The position numbers and the translations under genes were made by a program. The notes under the pieces were generated by a model that ran no database searches, was not told the origin of the DNA, and saw only the letters and a list, made by a program, of their open reading frames with translations. This document shows, in pieces, positions 51,980 through 61,797 of a stretch of 64,000 nucleotides of DNA. Source of the DNA: JAGVVZ01 sp964372465 (GTDB lineage Archaea > Aenigmatarchaeota > Aenigmatarchaeia > CG10238-14); assembly GCA_964372465.1 (NCBI GenBank), contig CAYJRA010000001.1, positions 62,001 through 126,000 on the forward strand, in the 5' to 3' direction. Numbering within the stretch: the first letter of the stretch is position 1; each line of letters starts with the position of its first letter.

Positions 51980-52924
51980 ATGAGTTATAAAACACTTGTT
52001 TTATTGTTGCTAATAATTGTTGTGTCCGGATGCACTAACCAGCAAGGAACCAGGGATTCAACGCAAGGTTTGAATATAAAGATCGAAGGACCGGAAGAAG
52101 TGAGATCGGAAATTCAATTCGATATACCTGTAATACTGACGAACGTGGTTGAAAGTGATATAAACAATGTTTTGGTGATAATGTCGAATCCCGGGGAATT
52201 TACTATATCGGGTGTAGAGTGTGAATCTGGAACCAAAGGTGAAGGTGGGTGTAGTTTTTCAACTATCCCGGCAGGCGAAGATAGATTAATAAAATATGAA
52301 ATGAAGGCGCCGCAAGTAACAACAGAAAGAGAGAAAACTATCACAACTTCAGTTTCATTTGATTATAAAGGAATTTGTGCTTTAGAAATTCCCATTGTAA
52401 ATTTTGAAAGACGTTGGGAATTAGGTATTACAGGAAATGCTGTGAAATTCAATACGGTAAATAATATTGTACAATCTGGTGGTCCCATAAAATGCAATTT
52501 AGAAAAGAAAGGGGAATCGGAAGATACAAATTTTGTATACGGCGATACGAGTTTTGATTTTGAGCTGAGTTTTGAAGACGTCTTGAATAAAGAAACTGAT
52601 ATAAAATTTGATCCAAGAAAGGATTCAGATTCTGTTACAGTATCTTTGATTAATTTTGTCGTCGACGATCCAGAGAGTTGCGAGGATTTTGATATAGGTT
52701 CTTCTCCAACTGTATCTGGAGAAGTCGAATTGAAATTGAAGAGTCCGATCAATATAAAAGATAAAGACATGGTTGCCTGCGCTTTAAGATCTGTTGATAT
52801 AAACGATCGTGAAAAGGATCCATGGATGTCTGGTAAAATAATCGTCGATTACAAATATAGATATGAGAAACAAGAGCAACTGAACATAAACGTAGCGAAA
52901 CCACTGAAATTGAGAAACAAATGA
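51980..52924 (+). CDS. Secreted lipoprotein with Ig-like domains
   Basis: A 314-residue lipoprotein from the ATG at 51980. Signal and lipobox SYKTLVLLLLIIVVSGC put the lipidated Cys at residue 18. Downstream, beta-rich repeats with NN(V/T) and paired Cys. Divergent from the platform gene and followed by the M23 gene in the same direction. Confidence 0.65.
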   Translation: MSYKTLVLLLLIIVVSGCTNQQGTRDSTQGLNIKIEGPEEVRSEIQFDIPVILTNVVESDINNVLVIMSNPGEFTISGVECESGTKGEGGCSFSTIPAGEDRLIKYEMKAPQVTTEREKTITTSVSFDYKGICALEIPIVNFERRWELGITGNAVKFNTVNNIVQSGGPIKCNLEKKGESEDTNFVYGDTSFDFELSFEDVLNKETDIKFDPRKDSDSVTVSLINFVVDDPESCEDFDIGSSPTVSGEVELKLKSPINIKDKDMVACALRSVDINDREKDPWMSGKIIVDYKYRYEKQEQLNINVAKPLKLRNK

Positions 52925-52967
52925 TAGTAGAGCAACATTTTATTATTCTAAAACAATTATTTAGATT

Positions 52968-55475
52968 ATGCCAGATGATAAGACTCCTAGGAAATTAAAC
53001 GAAGAAGCCGAACATGGAGCAGAAAGTATCGGAGAACAAATGGCAAAAGCCACGACATCAACGATAACAAATATTACACTTTCTTCGATTTTTCAAGTAA
53101 TCCTTATTTTTGTTGTATTTGGTATCATCGCATTTGTTTTTGAAAAGTATCTCTTACCAGAATTAGGTCTACCAATTATTAGCATCTATATAGCCAGCGC
53201 TGTCATTTCTTTTATTGTTTTTGTAATAGCATCATTGAAACCCGGGTCAAATATAGTAATGTGGACTCTCACTTCATTTTTAATATCATTTGTAATTCCA
53301 TCTTTGATTGGTTATTTTCTAATACAAAATGACATAGAGATTAATAATCCAATAGATATTGTTGCTGGAATTGGAACGGCCATCTCTAGAGCAATGTCAA
53401 ATATATCTAAGAATGTTTCTTGTTGGTTCAGAAGTTCTCAATTTAATATTTATAATCAACCAAAATGTGGTGAGGAAGAAAAAGTTATTCAAGCAAATTT
53501 AGATACGCCGAAATTCAAACCGGATGAAAATTTGGACATGCCAACTGGTGGGTCTTATGCTGGATATGATTTGTGGTTTAAATTAGAAAATCCTAATCCA
53601 ACAGAAAAAGATAAAAGGAGAGACATAACAATTAAAGATCTTAAAATGGTCGCATCAAACACGAGATATGGATTAATGAGACCAGAACCAACAACAATCC
53701 CCGGTTTGGCTAAACCTATCTCTAATCCAAATGTGGTGATTGCCCAAATAGAAGGTTTCGGCAAGGACTCGAAGGGAATGGTTTTAGATACGAAAGGCCG
53801 AAACAAAGAAAGAGAGTTTTCAGTTGAATTTAAAAATTTACCTAAATGTATACCATATACAGATCCAGATAGAAATATAGGCGTTCTATTTTTTCAACTA
53901 AGAGCTATGTATGAATTAGTAGACAGAGAGGGGTATAGCTATTATCTCTTGACTAAAAGTGAAGAAAAAGATGTAGTAGATAATTCAGACATAACAGGTG
54001 CGGCATCTGCTGTGGAAATATTTACTCAAAAGGATCGTACCCCAGTTTCAGATCCTGGGCCTCTGCAAATTGCCGTTAGGATGAGACCGGATATAATATA
54101 TTTGGATACTGGTAAAAATCCAAAGCTGACGATTTCACTCAAAAACAGAGCTGAGATATTTGATTCCGTTGCCACTAGTACAATAAAAGTAAAAGAGTTA
54201 AAAATAGAACAAGTTTTTCCAAACGCAAAGGACGAAAGTCAGATACCGTTGATTATCACAGAATGCACAATACCGGAAGAGTTGGAAAAATCGACTAAAT
54301 CCGAGAAAACTTCCACTACCATTTCAGGCGCAAGTGGCGGTGGCGGTTCAAGTGGTTTCGGCTCGCAATCTGATACTGATGGAGCTACAACCACGGCAGA
54401 CAGTACAAATCAAGCACAGAATACCCAACAAAGCACATCCAAAGAAACAACTGGAAAAATTATTGTAGATTCCAGCATGGTCAAAAATCGTGATGAGAAA
54501 GGTAAGATAGGGAATTTCATTGATTTGAAGATAGGTGAGAAAGACAAATACCTCAGCGAAATATCCAATCAGCAAACCAAATCAATTACGTGTGATATTA
54601 AAATAAGTGGAAAGGAATCAACAAAAGACGAAACTTTATCTATAAGTGTATTTGTAACTTATGAATTCTATAAAAAATATTCGCCTCTGGTTTTGGCATC
54701 TACATGCACTGCCAAAGAAGGCGATATAGTTTCAAGCTATCCCACTGCTAATTTTAAATTAAGTTGGCCTGTATCAGGTTCTTGTATTACAGATGGCTAT
54801 GGGACACCAAGAGATTTTACAGTTTCTAAAATACACGATGGCATAGATATCAGAGCATCAGAAGACACAGATGTTTATGCCACACTTCCCGGTGTAGTAG
54901 AAAGTGAATCTAAAGATGATTGTGGAGGTGAAACTTTAATAATACTACATGATAATGGGTTCAAATCTAAATATTATCATTTGAGTAAAAATGATATAAA
55001 GAAAATAGGAGATCGTGTAAATCAGGGTGAAATAGTTGCTAAATCAGGATCCACTGGCGATAAGCAGAAATGTATTACAGATCCACACTTGCATTACGAG
55101 TTAATTGATCCTTTTGGAACAGCTATAGATCCATGTGTCGGTTTTTTAGAATCTTGTAAATGTTGTTCTGATGCAACAAACTGTAAACTGGTAACTAATA
55201 CGCAATCATCTGCTAGTGGAAATATTGGTAGTTCAAGCCTCGATTCAACTACCACAACTACCTTGGGTAGAACGACTTCTTTAGATTGTGGATACACTGA
55301 CGAAATTTTTGCACGTCAAGATTGCTTTTATGGAGCCGAGAAAATACGAGAAAATTGTTTTAAATGTAAATATTGTGATCCTACGACAGAAAGTCAATGT
55401 CAAACAGGTGGATGCGTTAGGTGCGAGCCAACGATTGGTGGCGGTCAATGTGTTGGATGCCCAACAGTGGCGTAA
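52968..55475 (+). CDS. Membrane protein with extracytoplasmic M23 endopeptidase domain
   Basis: An 835-residue protein. Four or so N-terminal membrane helices (to about 140), a long beta-rich region, a Ser/Gly/Thr linker (about 445-490), then a peptidase M23/LytM domain at about 595-725 with HDGIDI (HxGxD, near 623) and HLHYEL (HxH, near 707). The zinc ligands are complete. A Thr run and a Cys-rich tail follow. Archaea have no peptidoglycan; the target may be a bacterial partner's wall or a protein. Confidence 0.8.
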   Translation: MPDDKTPRKLNEEAEHGAESIGEQMAKATTSTITNITLSSIFQVILIFVVFGIIAFVFEKYLLPELGLPIISIYIASAVISFIVFVIASLKPGSNIVMWTLTSFLISFVIPSLIGYFLIQNDIEINNPIDIVAGIGTAISRAMSNISKNVSCWFRSSQFNIYNQPKCGEEEKVIQANLDTPKFKPDENLDMPTGGSYAGYDLWFKLENPNPTEKDKRRDITIKDLKMVASNTRYGLMRPEPTTIPGLAKPISNPNVVIAQIEGFGKDSKGMVLDTKGRNKEREFSVEFKNLPKCIPYTDPDRNIGVLFFQLRAMYELVDREGYSYYLLTKSEEKDVVDNSDITGAASAVEIFTQKDRTPVSDPGPLQIAVRMRPDIIYLDTGKNPKLTISLKNRAEIFDSVATSTIKVKELKIEQVFPNAKDESQIPLIITECTIPEELEKSTKSEKTSTTISGASGGGGSSGFGSQSDTDGATTTADSTNQAQNTQQSTSKETTGKIIVDSSMVKNRDEKGKIGNFIDLKIGEKDKYLSEISNQQTKSITCDIKISGKESTKDETLSISVFVTYEFYKKYSPLVLASTCTAKEGDIVSSYPTANFKLSWPVSGSCITDGYGTPRDFTVSKIHDGIDIRASEDTDVYATLPGVVESESKDDCGGETLIILHDNGFKSKYYHLSKNDIKKIGDRVNQGEIVAKSGSTGDKQKCITDPHLHYELIDPFGTAIDPCVGFLESCKCCSDATNCKLVTNTQSSASGNIGSSSLDSTTTTTLGRTTSLDCGYTDEIFARQDCFYGAEKIRENCFKCKYCDPTTESQCQTGGCVRCEPTIGGGQCVGCPTVA

Positions 55476-55480
55476 TAAAA

Positions 55481-56851
55481 TTAAATTGTTTCACAACAAG
55501 CTGTCGGCCCACCTTCCCATTGTCTGCAGAAATCCTCATCAGAGCTACATTGAGAGGCAGAACTTGCGCCACGACATGTCAAACCAGAATCGCATATGGT
55601 ATAAGTTCTAGGATCTGGATTGCAGTCATATCCATTGATAGCACATCCATAAAGACAATACGTTCCGTCTATGCAATATCCTCCAGTGTTTGCATTTTTA
55701 GGAGTTTCTGTCGACAACACAACAGTACATACTTCCGACGCTTTTAATCCCCTTTCCGATGATCTGACAGCCCAGTCAAACCCACATTTGACCAGATTTG
55801 AAAACGTAGTATATTTTATTTTTGAAGAACCACCAAGGTCGACATTAAACATTGTTCCCAAGTGTTTTTCCTTTATATCACCTATTGTAAAATCATATAA
55901 GCCATAGGATTTTTTATCAAGCACTTTAACAGTTATCGATTTGTCTAACTTAGTTAAATCCACGTCTATATCAATTGTTTTATACTTATCTTCAATTTTG
56001 TTCAATATGTCTTCAGATGTTGCTTCAGCGCTTTTTGCAGGATATTTGCAGAAACATGTTTTTGCAGAAGCATCCCATGCACCAGAAATTGCATTATTTT
56101 TTGAACAAAAATCTTGGCATTTCGATGGATTACATGAACTTTCCGTTGACAAGGAAAATTTGCAGTCATTTTTCAGTTTCCATTCATTTAGCACAACTAA
56201 AGTGCAACACACATATTCTCTTTCTGCATCTTTGTTCAAATCGTTGATTATTTTTTCTGAAATATCAAGCGTTTCAAAGAAATTTGTTTTTAATTTAGGC
56301 TCTATTTCGATTTCTCTGATTATATTTACAGTAGGTGAATCATATCTAATAGTTACTTTCCCAAAATTTGTTTTAATTTCTTTTGGATTTTCAGACAGTC
56401 TCACATTTGCCTGCCATTCTATAGACCATTTACCGCCAAGTATTTTATCTTGCCTTGTCTTTTCGATGAAATATTTTTGATAACTTTTTACATATTCGGA
56501 AAAATACATTTCAGATAAGCTTTCTATTTGGTTTTTAATTTCTTTTTTAGGAATAGATTCCCAGAAAGGCAGGTAATTATCAGAACTGTAATAATAATCA
56601 TTAGCCGCAATTTGATTTATTATTTCGTTGTTACCTATATCCTTTACTGCTTGAACAACTGAAAGTCCACCAGCATTTTCCAACAAATGATAATACAGCT
56701 CAACCTCATTGCCTAAAGAAAGTAATATCTCTTGTCTCTCCCTCCTTTTATATATCATCTCACTCCCGAATAATACCATTGCTCCTATTGTTGAAGTGAA
56801 CAACATCAGTACTAAAATAATGGGGAAAATTTGTATAGCGCCTTTCATCAT
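55481..56851 (-). CDS. Anchored Cys-rich pilus-cluster protein
   Basis: A 456-residue protein with one N-terminal membrane helix, a helical region, and a C-terminal domain with about 16 Cys (CIDGTYCLYGCAINGYDC). Its ATG overlaps the preceding gene stop (ATGA). Last gene of the long minus-strand pilus-like unit; converges on the M23 gene. Confidence 0.6.
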   Translation of the reverse strand: MMKGAIQIFPIILVLMLFTSTIGAMVLFGSEMIYKRRERQEILLSLGNEVELYYHLLENAGGLSVVQAVKDIGNNEIINQIAANDYYYSSDNYLPFWESIPKKEIKNQIESLSEMYFSEYVKSYQKYFIEKTRQDKILGGKWSIEWQANVRLSENPKEIKTNFGKVTIRYDSPTVNIIREIEIEPKLKTNFFETLDISEKIINDLNKDAEREYVCCTLVVLNEWKLKNDCKFSLSTESSCNPSKCQDFCSKNNAISGAWDASAKTCFCKYPAKSAEATSEDILNKIEDKYKTIDIDVDLTKLDKSITVKVLDKKSYGLYDFTIGDIKEKHLGTMFNVDLGGSSKIKYTTFSNLVKCGFDWAVRSSERGLKASEVCTVVLSTETPKNANTGGYCIDGTYCLYGCAINGYDCNPDPRTYTICDSGLTCRGASSASQCSSDEDFCRQWEGGPTACCETI

Positions 56852-57402
56852 GTAGCCACCATTTTGTATGTTTTTAGTTCAATTTTTTTTGTAACACCTA
56901 CCCTGTCAAATACTGTCGGAACTGGAAACTCCATTCTAGTGAATACATTTTTTTCACATTTCAACGTCTTTGTTACAGGTGATTGAGGCATTTTGATAAC
57001 TATGTCTGGAATTTGGAACGACAAGCTGTCAAATCCGTTTTTTCTCTCAATGATATTTAGTTGATAGCATAATGTATTTTCGGGAGCACCCCGGCTGTTA
57101 GTTAGGTAATATTTTTTTATCAGATCATCAACTTTTTGAGCGAAATTGGTAGATTTAATGTTGTTGTCTAATTTGTTGAATGCCAATGCAAAGCTATCAT
57201 CCCCAAAATCCATCGTTGTTAAAACCAAGGGAACAAGCATTGCTTTGCTTTTTTGTGCATCGTTTGAAATATAAACAGTTACATGATATTTGAAAAACCA
57301 TACAAACAAAAAAACAGAAATTGCAGAGATTAAGCTGAATATCCCAAAGTAAAAAATTGAGGCAATAAATCCTTTACGGTTTTTGAATAACTTCTGGAAC
57401 AT
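56848..57402 (-). CDS. Pilin-like anchored protein
   Basis: A 184-residue protein. NRKGFIASIFYFGIFSLISA gives a prepilin-like N-terminal K-G junction and a long hydrophobic helix; the rest is a beta-rich extracellular domain with one Cys pair. Overlaps its upstream neighbour by 29 bases. Confidence 0.55.
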   Translation of the reverse strand: MFQKLFKNRKGFIASIFYFGIFSLISAISVFLFVWFFKYHVTVYISNDAQKSKAMLVPLVLTTMDFGDDSFALAFNKLDNNIKSTNFAQKVDDLIKKYYLTNSRGAPENTLCYQLNIIERKNGFDSLSFQIPDIVIKMPQSPVTKTLKCEKNVFTRMEFPVPTVFDRVGVTKKIELKTYKMVAT

Positions 57403-58210
57403 AAACTATCACTTCCTTTTGATTTCTTTCTATAGTTGGCTTTAAGCAACCACCAGCTTCATCGCTGTTTTTACATAAATCTTTCGGGCAAGGTTTTGTT
57501 TTCACTTCAATCGGGCATTTCATCTCTTTGCACAATTCGACAGAATTTTCGCTTTTGACGCAGAGATCATACTGGTCATCAGATATTTTTATTATATTAA
57601 TATTGTCTTTTGAATTTTGCAGCCCATAAACAATTACGCCTTTAGAACCCATGTTTACAAAATTTGGCAATGCGCAAAGAGCTGAAATCTGATATGCCAA
57701 TTCTGATATGGGTGTTTTGGCCAGTATCATCCTGATCAATCCCGGATTTTTATTATCGCCATTCTTTATGACTACAGGAATAGATTTAGACGCTAAAACA
57801 TTTTCGTTTTCTTGGCATTTTTTCTCTCTGTTTACAAAATTTTCAATCTCTTTTTTTGGAAATCCTAAATTCCACACCTCCTTTGTTTGTAAATCTTCTA
57901 TTTCCAAGGAGTAATCATAGTCTAAATAAGAAAATCCTTTAAGCTCCCTTTTTGGATAAATATTTTGTTCTATCATGATTTTGTCTTTGTTCAATATTAT
58001 TTTGAGATTCTCTCCCTGATGATTTTTTTCAACTATACTAGAGGAAGTGGTTATTGCGTGCATTAAGTCTATAGCTTTGCTGTATTCTATATATTGTTCT
58101 TTAGCGATGTTTATATCAACATATCTTCCAGTAAAAAAGAAAACCAAAAATAATGTTATTGATACGATAAGTGATAATACAATGAATTCTGATACTGATA
58201 ATTCAACCAT
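57374..58210 (-). CDS. Anchored Cys-rich protein of the pilus-like unit
   Basis: A 278-residue protein with one N-terminal helix (SEFIVLSLIVSITLFLVFFF), a beta-rich domain and a C-terminal Cys-rich tail (CKEMKCPIEVKTKPCPKDLC). The family is not recognised. Ends inside the start region of the next gene, so coupled. Confidence 0.55.
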   Translation of the reverse strand: MVELSVSEFIVLSLIVSITLFLVFFFTGRYVDINIAKEQYIEYSKAIDLMHAITTSSSIVEKNHQGENLKIILNKDKIMIEQNIYPKRELKGFSYLDYDYSLEIEDLQTKEVWNLGFPKKEIENFVNREKKCQENENVLASKSIPVVIKNGDNKNPGLIRMILAKTPISELAYQISALCALPNFVNMGSKGVIVYGLQNSKDNINIIKISDDQYDLCVKSENSVELCKEMKCPIEVKTKPCPKDLCKNSDEAGGCLKPTIERNQKEVIVYVPEVIQKP

Positions 58211-58657
58211 TCAACCAGCTCTGTCTGCCTTCATTTCCGTTCCTTTATATTTTGTTATGGTTAGAAAATTGAATCCATAAAAATTATTTTGTTTGAATGT
58301 AAAATCCACCCCGCTGGATGATGGCCGATCTTTTACCGCCGATTCTATTTTTTTTATCTCATCCTCGTTGACACCAATAATACTTTTTTTCCCAGTGTCG
58401 ATAAAAATAATTTTATTTCTTGAGCTTATTTTGTAGCTGTTTTCTGAGTTTGGTATTTCATAAATTATATTTACAGCCCCCGGAATTCCTTGCGATATTG
58501 TTATTGTTTCAGCGATTGAATCCGACACAGCTTGCTTGCTGTCTCTGACGGTGAAAAAGACAAATGCAGGCAGTATTTTTATTAAGTAAAACCCGATTGT
58601 AAATCCTATTATAAGAAAAGCCAAAACTGAAAAGACGTCAATCACAACATCTCCCAT
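58211..58657 (-). CDS. Small anchored protein of the pilus-like unit
   Basis: A 148-residue protein with an N-terminal membrane helix (about 8-28) and a mixed alpha/beta extracellular domain containing no Cys. ATG overlaps the preceding TAA (TAATG) and the next gene starts immediately after its stop. Confidence 0.5.
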   Translation of the reverse strand: MGDVVIDVFSVLAFLIIGFTIGFYLIKILPAFVFFTVRDSKQAVSDSIAETITISQGIPGAVNIIYEIPNSENSYKISSRNKIIFIDTGKKSIIGVNEDEIKKIESAVKDRPSSSGVDFTFKQNNFYGFNFLTITKYKGTEMKADRAG

Positions 58658-59697
58658 TAGTTAACAACCTCTTCATCTGCTTCACACACAAATACACCCA
58701 CATTTGGTGTCACTCCACGTTGAACTGGTTTACCATCATCTTTGGCAAAAAATTTGAAAGATTTCCCAGCGGCAAGGTTACAATCTAAACTTTCACTATT
58801 TCTAACAGGAACTTTTCCTACATCTGTGCAGCAATAATTTCTTTCGGTATCTGTATCTAGAATTCTACAAGAAAGTTGATTATTCACATTTAATGTCGGA
58901 TTTGCTATAGACGGTGAGATATAAAGATTCCTTGACATACTCGGAACTTTTTTACCGCACTGCTCTGCCACTATACCCTTAATACCCAATGCAAAACTAT
59001 CTATTTGTTCTGCAGAGCCGATTACTCTCATTATGACATTAGTGGTTGGCGTGTTTTCGATGTAATTTTTCGCTCCTTTTTTATAACAAGGGATGCCTTT
59101 AATTTCTAATTCTTTACAACTATCTGGAGTGGGGAAGTTAGAGTCTTCTAATAATTCAAAAACACAGCTATCATAGACACAATTTATAATTCTTGAAATG
59201 TTTTTTAACATAAACGTTTTTTCAGAATCCAGAACTATTTGACCGCTTCTTACTTCAATTCTGAACGGTCTCTTTTCATTCAAACTTTCCTGTGTTTTTT
59301 TAGACACAAGTGGTTGATTCTCTCTTCTGAAGCCATAATACTGAATGGAATATAGGCATTTGTTTTTGGATATTCCGCTACAGCACCTTACATCTCTCGA
59401 TTTTTCGTCTTGCTCATCTTTGAATTTATATTTTATCTCCTGGTTTAATTCATCATATACAATATGATCCACACATTTGAATCGGTTTAACAGATCCATC
59501 TCCTTTTTTTGTGGTTGGTCACCAGGTTGTAAGATACAAGCGTTGCTCTCTAATTTCTGCATAAAATCATAAAAATCATTTTGGCAAAACTGTTTGGATA
59601 ATTGATTCGTAAAACCAGTTGTTCCTAAAATAACTGCTGCAATAAGGATTGCGAGTATGAGTATTTTACTTAAAGTGTTTAATTGCCCTTTTCTCAT
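58657..59697 (-). CDS. Anchored Cys-rich protein of the pilus-like unit
   Basis: A 346-residue protein. RKGQLNTLSKILILAILIAAVILG is prepilin-like (K-G followed by a long helix). The extracellular part has about 16 Cys, including CC pairs (VRCCSG, NYCCTD). Family unknown. Confidence 0.55.
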   Translation of the reverse strand: MRKGQLNTLSKILILAILIAAVILGTTGFTNQLSKQFCQNDFYDFMQKLESNACILQPGDQPQKKEMDLLNRFKCVDHIVYDELNQEIKYKFKDEQDEKSRDVRCCSGISKNKCLYSIQYYGFRRENQPLVSKKTQESLNEKRPFRIEVRSGQIVLDSEKTFMLKNISRIINCVYDSCVFELLEDSNFPTPDSCKELEIKGIPCYKKGAKNYIENTPTTNVIMRVIGSAEQIDSFALGIKGIVAEQCGKKVPSMSRNLYISPSIANPTLNVNNQLSCRILDTDTERNYCCTDVGKVPVRNSESLDCNLAAGKSFKFFAKDDGKPVQRGVTPNVGVFVCEADEEVVN

Positions 59698-59728
59698 TAA
59701 TTAAACTTGTATTTTTCTTTATTTAATT

Positions 59729-60049
59729 TTACTTAAATGCATTACAGCAATTCACTTCTGTATCTCCTGCACCTGCGGTTTTTGGGCAACTTCCACTTTG
59801 ATAAGTAGTCTTAGAACAATCCCCCCTGCAAAATGTTTTATAACTACCAAAAGTTTGCCCTGCGCAATCTGTATTATCGAAACTCCCAGTACCTTGACAA
59901 AAAGCTATTAATTGCCCCCTGCATTTTCCGAACTTTGCCGCATCACTAAAAGGGCCGGTTCCTAGAAATAGGATTCCAAATACTACGGCCAAAATTATTA
60001 AGCCAACTATAAGCAAAACAATGGTTCTTGTTTCTAATCCTTTACTCAC
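59729..60049 (-). CDS. Small Cys-rich pilin-like protein
   Basis: A 106-residue protein. SKGLETRTIVLLIVGLIIL has a K-G junction and Glu+2 context like archaeal prepilins. The mature domain has eight Cys in about 65 residues (KCRG, FCQG, DCAG, FCRG, DCSK, SCPK, NCC). GTG start. Possibly the major pilin. Confidence 0.6.
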   Translation of the reverse strand: MSKGLETRTIVLLIVGLIILAVVFGILFLGTGPFSDAAKFGKCRGQLIAFCQGTGSFDNTDCAGQTFGSYKTFCRGDCSKTTYQSGSCPKTAGAGDTEVNCCNAFK

Positions 60050-60094
60050 TTGACCACTAATAGTATTTCTTCTTGCTTTATATTTATAATTTTC

Positions 60095-60277
60095 TTATTT
60101 TGGTTTAAAAGAGTCGGCGAAAGTTTCTAAAAATCCCAAAAATTCCTTTTTAGAACTTTCTATGAATGATTCCCCGCTTTCCTTTGTCTGATAAATGAAA
60201 AAGAAGAAAATCGCCAAAAGGACCAATCCAACTATCAAAAATATCATGATTTTTTGTTCCATGCCCCTTTTGTTCAT
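60095..60277 (-). CDS. 60-residue pilin-like membrane protein
   Basis: One helix (KIMIFLIVGLVLLAIFFFFI) after NKRGMEQ, then a short charged tail. The pattern matches the other small pilin-like proteins in this unit. Confidence 0.5.
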   Translation of the reverse strand: MNKRGMEQKIMIFLIVGLVLLAIFFFFIYQTKESGESFIESSKKEFLGFLETFADSFKPK

Positions 60278-60303
60278 TTGCTTACCGCTTAATTATAAAA
60301 TAT

Positions 60304-61296
60304 TTATGAGACTTCAAATAAGTATGGTTGACAAACAGCATTTGGATATGGAGCTCCTGTAAGAAATGATTGTGTTGGAAAATCTCTAGGAACTAATTTG
60401 AATTCTCCATTACAAATTTGTATGGGTTTATCTTGGCAAATTTCTGTATCTTGAGTTACACCATTGCAAAACACAGTAACTTTTACTCTAATAGCCCAAT
60501 TTCCGCATTTATCTGGATCGGCTGGTAGAAAATTTTTAGGATCTCTTTTTATTAACAGCCCGACATGATCATTTAAAGGAAAATAATTCTCAGCTTCAAG
60601 TCTTATTTTATTTTTATCTATTACTTTATTAACAGGTGAATTAGAAACATAACCAAACTTTCTATCGACACAACCTTGACCACCAACATACCCCCATTTA
60701 ATCCCATAATTTATGTACAAAGGACCTTCGCTTACAGTTAATCTGTTAAAGCACAACGTTCCTTCTCTTTCACCATAAGTATTAATTAAATTTTTATCAA
60801 TCAAAACAAGTGGACGAGTGCTTGGGTTGTCATAGAGTGTTTTTACTCTATTAAAAAAATCAAGTTCATACCAACCATCGTTTGCTCCTTTTTTATAAAG
60901 GCTCATGTCATTGTCGTTTATGCATTTAAATTCTACTAAATTTTTATTATCTAGCTCAGATGGTTTATCTAGTTTTATTTCAATTGGTCTGCCAAAATCA
61001 CATATTATAGAATCTTTATCCCAAGGTTTAAGATTAAGATCGCACCATTCTTTACAACTAAAGTCACCAGATTTAATAGCATCTATCTTAGAACTTTTAC
61101 AACCTTCAGTACAACTAATATATGCACAATTAATAGAGGCAGTTAATTTATCTTTATTGAATTGACATTCAAAAAAATTAAATATAGGGTTGCCTTTTTC
61201 ATCTTTGCATAGATTTGTTGTCATATTTACGAACAAAAGCGATATGCCAATAAGTAACAAAGCACCTATTGCATACACTATCCAATTCTTCTCCAT
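60304..61296 (-). CDS. Anchored Cys-rich protein of the pilus-like unit
   Basis: A 330-residue protein with one N-terminal helix (WIVYAIGALLLIGISLLFV) and a large extracellular domain with about 17 Cys and many aromatic residues. No family recognised. Could be a minor pilin or adhesin. Confidence 0.55.
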   Translation of the reverse strand: MEKNWIVYAIGALLLIGISLLFVNMTTNLCKDEKGNPIFNFFECQFNKDKLTASINCAYISCTEGCKSSKIDAIKSGDFSCKEWCDLNLKPWDKDSIICDFGRPIEIKLDKPSELDNKNLVEFKCINDNDMSLYKKGANDGWYELDFFNRVKTLYDNPSTRPLVLIDKNLINTYGEREGTLCFNRLTVSEGPLYINYGIKWGYVGGQGCVDRKFGYVSNSPVNKVIDKNKIRLEAENYFPLNDHVGLLIKRDPKNFLPADPDKCGNWAIRVKVTVFCNGVTQDTEICQDKPIQICNGEFKLVPRDFPTQSFLTGAPYPNAVCQPYLFEVS

Positions 61297-61305
61297 AAAG
61301 TCACT

Positions 61306-61437
61306 TCATTTTCCCATAAAATTTTTTACTATATTAATAATGTTCTTGAACATTTCGGGTGCTAAAAACAATATTACAATCAAAATAGCTAAAACAATCA
61401 ACGCAATTAATAATTTGACTATGGTTTCTGTTTCCAT
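61306..61437 (-). CDS. 43-residue single-helix protein
   Basis: A short frame read from the minus strand: METETIVKLLIALIVLAILI then an amphipathic tail FKNIINIVKNFMGK. Like the other small pilin-like genes it has an acidic residue before the helix. Fills the gap between two neighbours. Confidence 0.5.
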   Translation of the reverse strand: METETIVKLLIALIVLAILIVILFLAPEMFKNIINIVKNFMGK

Positions 61438-61450
61438 GGTTAGCTACCGT

Positions 61451-61654
61451 TCATGAATCGCAATTTATTACAAAACCCAACGGACCTGTCGCGGTTTTTA
61501 ATCCTTGGCAAAACACGTTCGTCATTTTTTTTACGAAACCGGTGCTTCCTTTAGTCGTATTCAAAACAAACATTGTCAGCAATGTCAGAGCCAATACTGT
61601 TACGATCAGTATGACAACAACTTCTAATGTGAGACCGCTCGTACCTTTTTTCAT
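61451..61654 (-). CDS. 67-residue pilin-like protein
   Basis: KKGTSGLTLEVVVILIVTVL gives a K-G junction followed by Glu and a long helix, then a short domain with two Cys. ATG overlaps the stop of the 48-residue gene. Candidate structural pilin. Confidence 0.6.
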   Translation of the reverse strand: MKKGTSGLTLEVVVILIVTVLALTLLTMFVLNTTKGSTGFVKKMTNVFCQGLKTATGPLGFVINCDS

Positions 61655-61797
61655 TCAGTCACCTTTATCAATTTCTCGAAAAAACTGCTAATTTTGTCCA
61701 ATTCCCCCCTTGAATATAATACCAGCAAACCGACAAATAATGTAAATACGATTAACAACGCAATAAAGCCTATGGTCTCTCTGTTTACCCCTTTCAT
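61651..61797 (-). CDS. 48-residue single-helix protein
   Basis: A short frame: KGVNRETIGFIALLIVFTLF, helix to about residue 28, then a charged amphipathic tail. Overlaps both neighbours by ATGA, which argues for a real gene. Confidence 0.55.
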   Translation of the reverse strand: MKGVNRETIGFIALLIVFTLFVGLLVLYSRGELDKISSFFEKLIKVTE

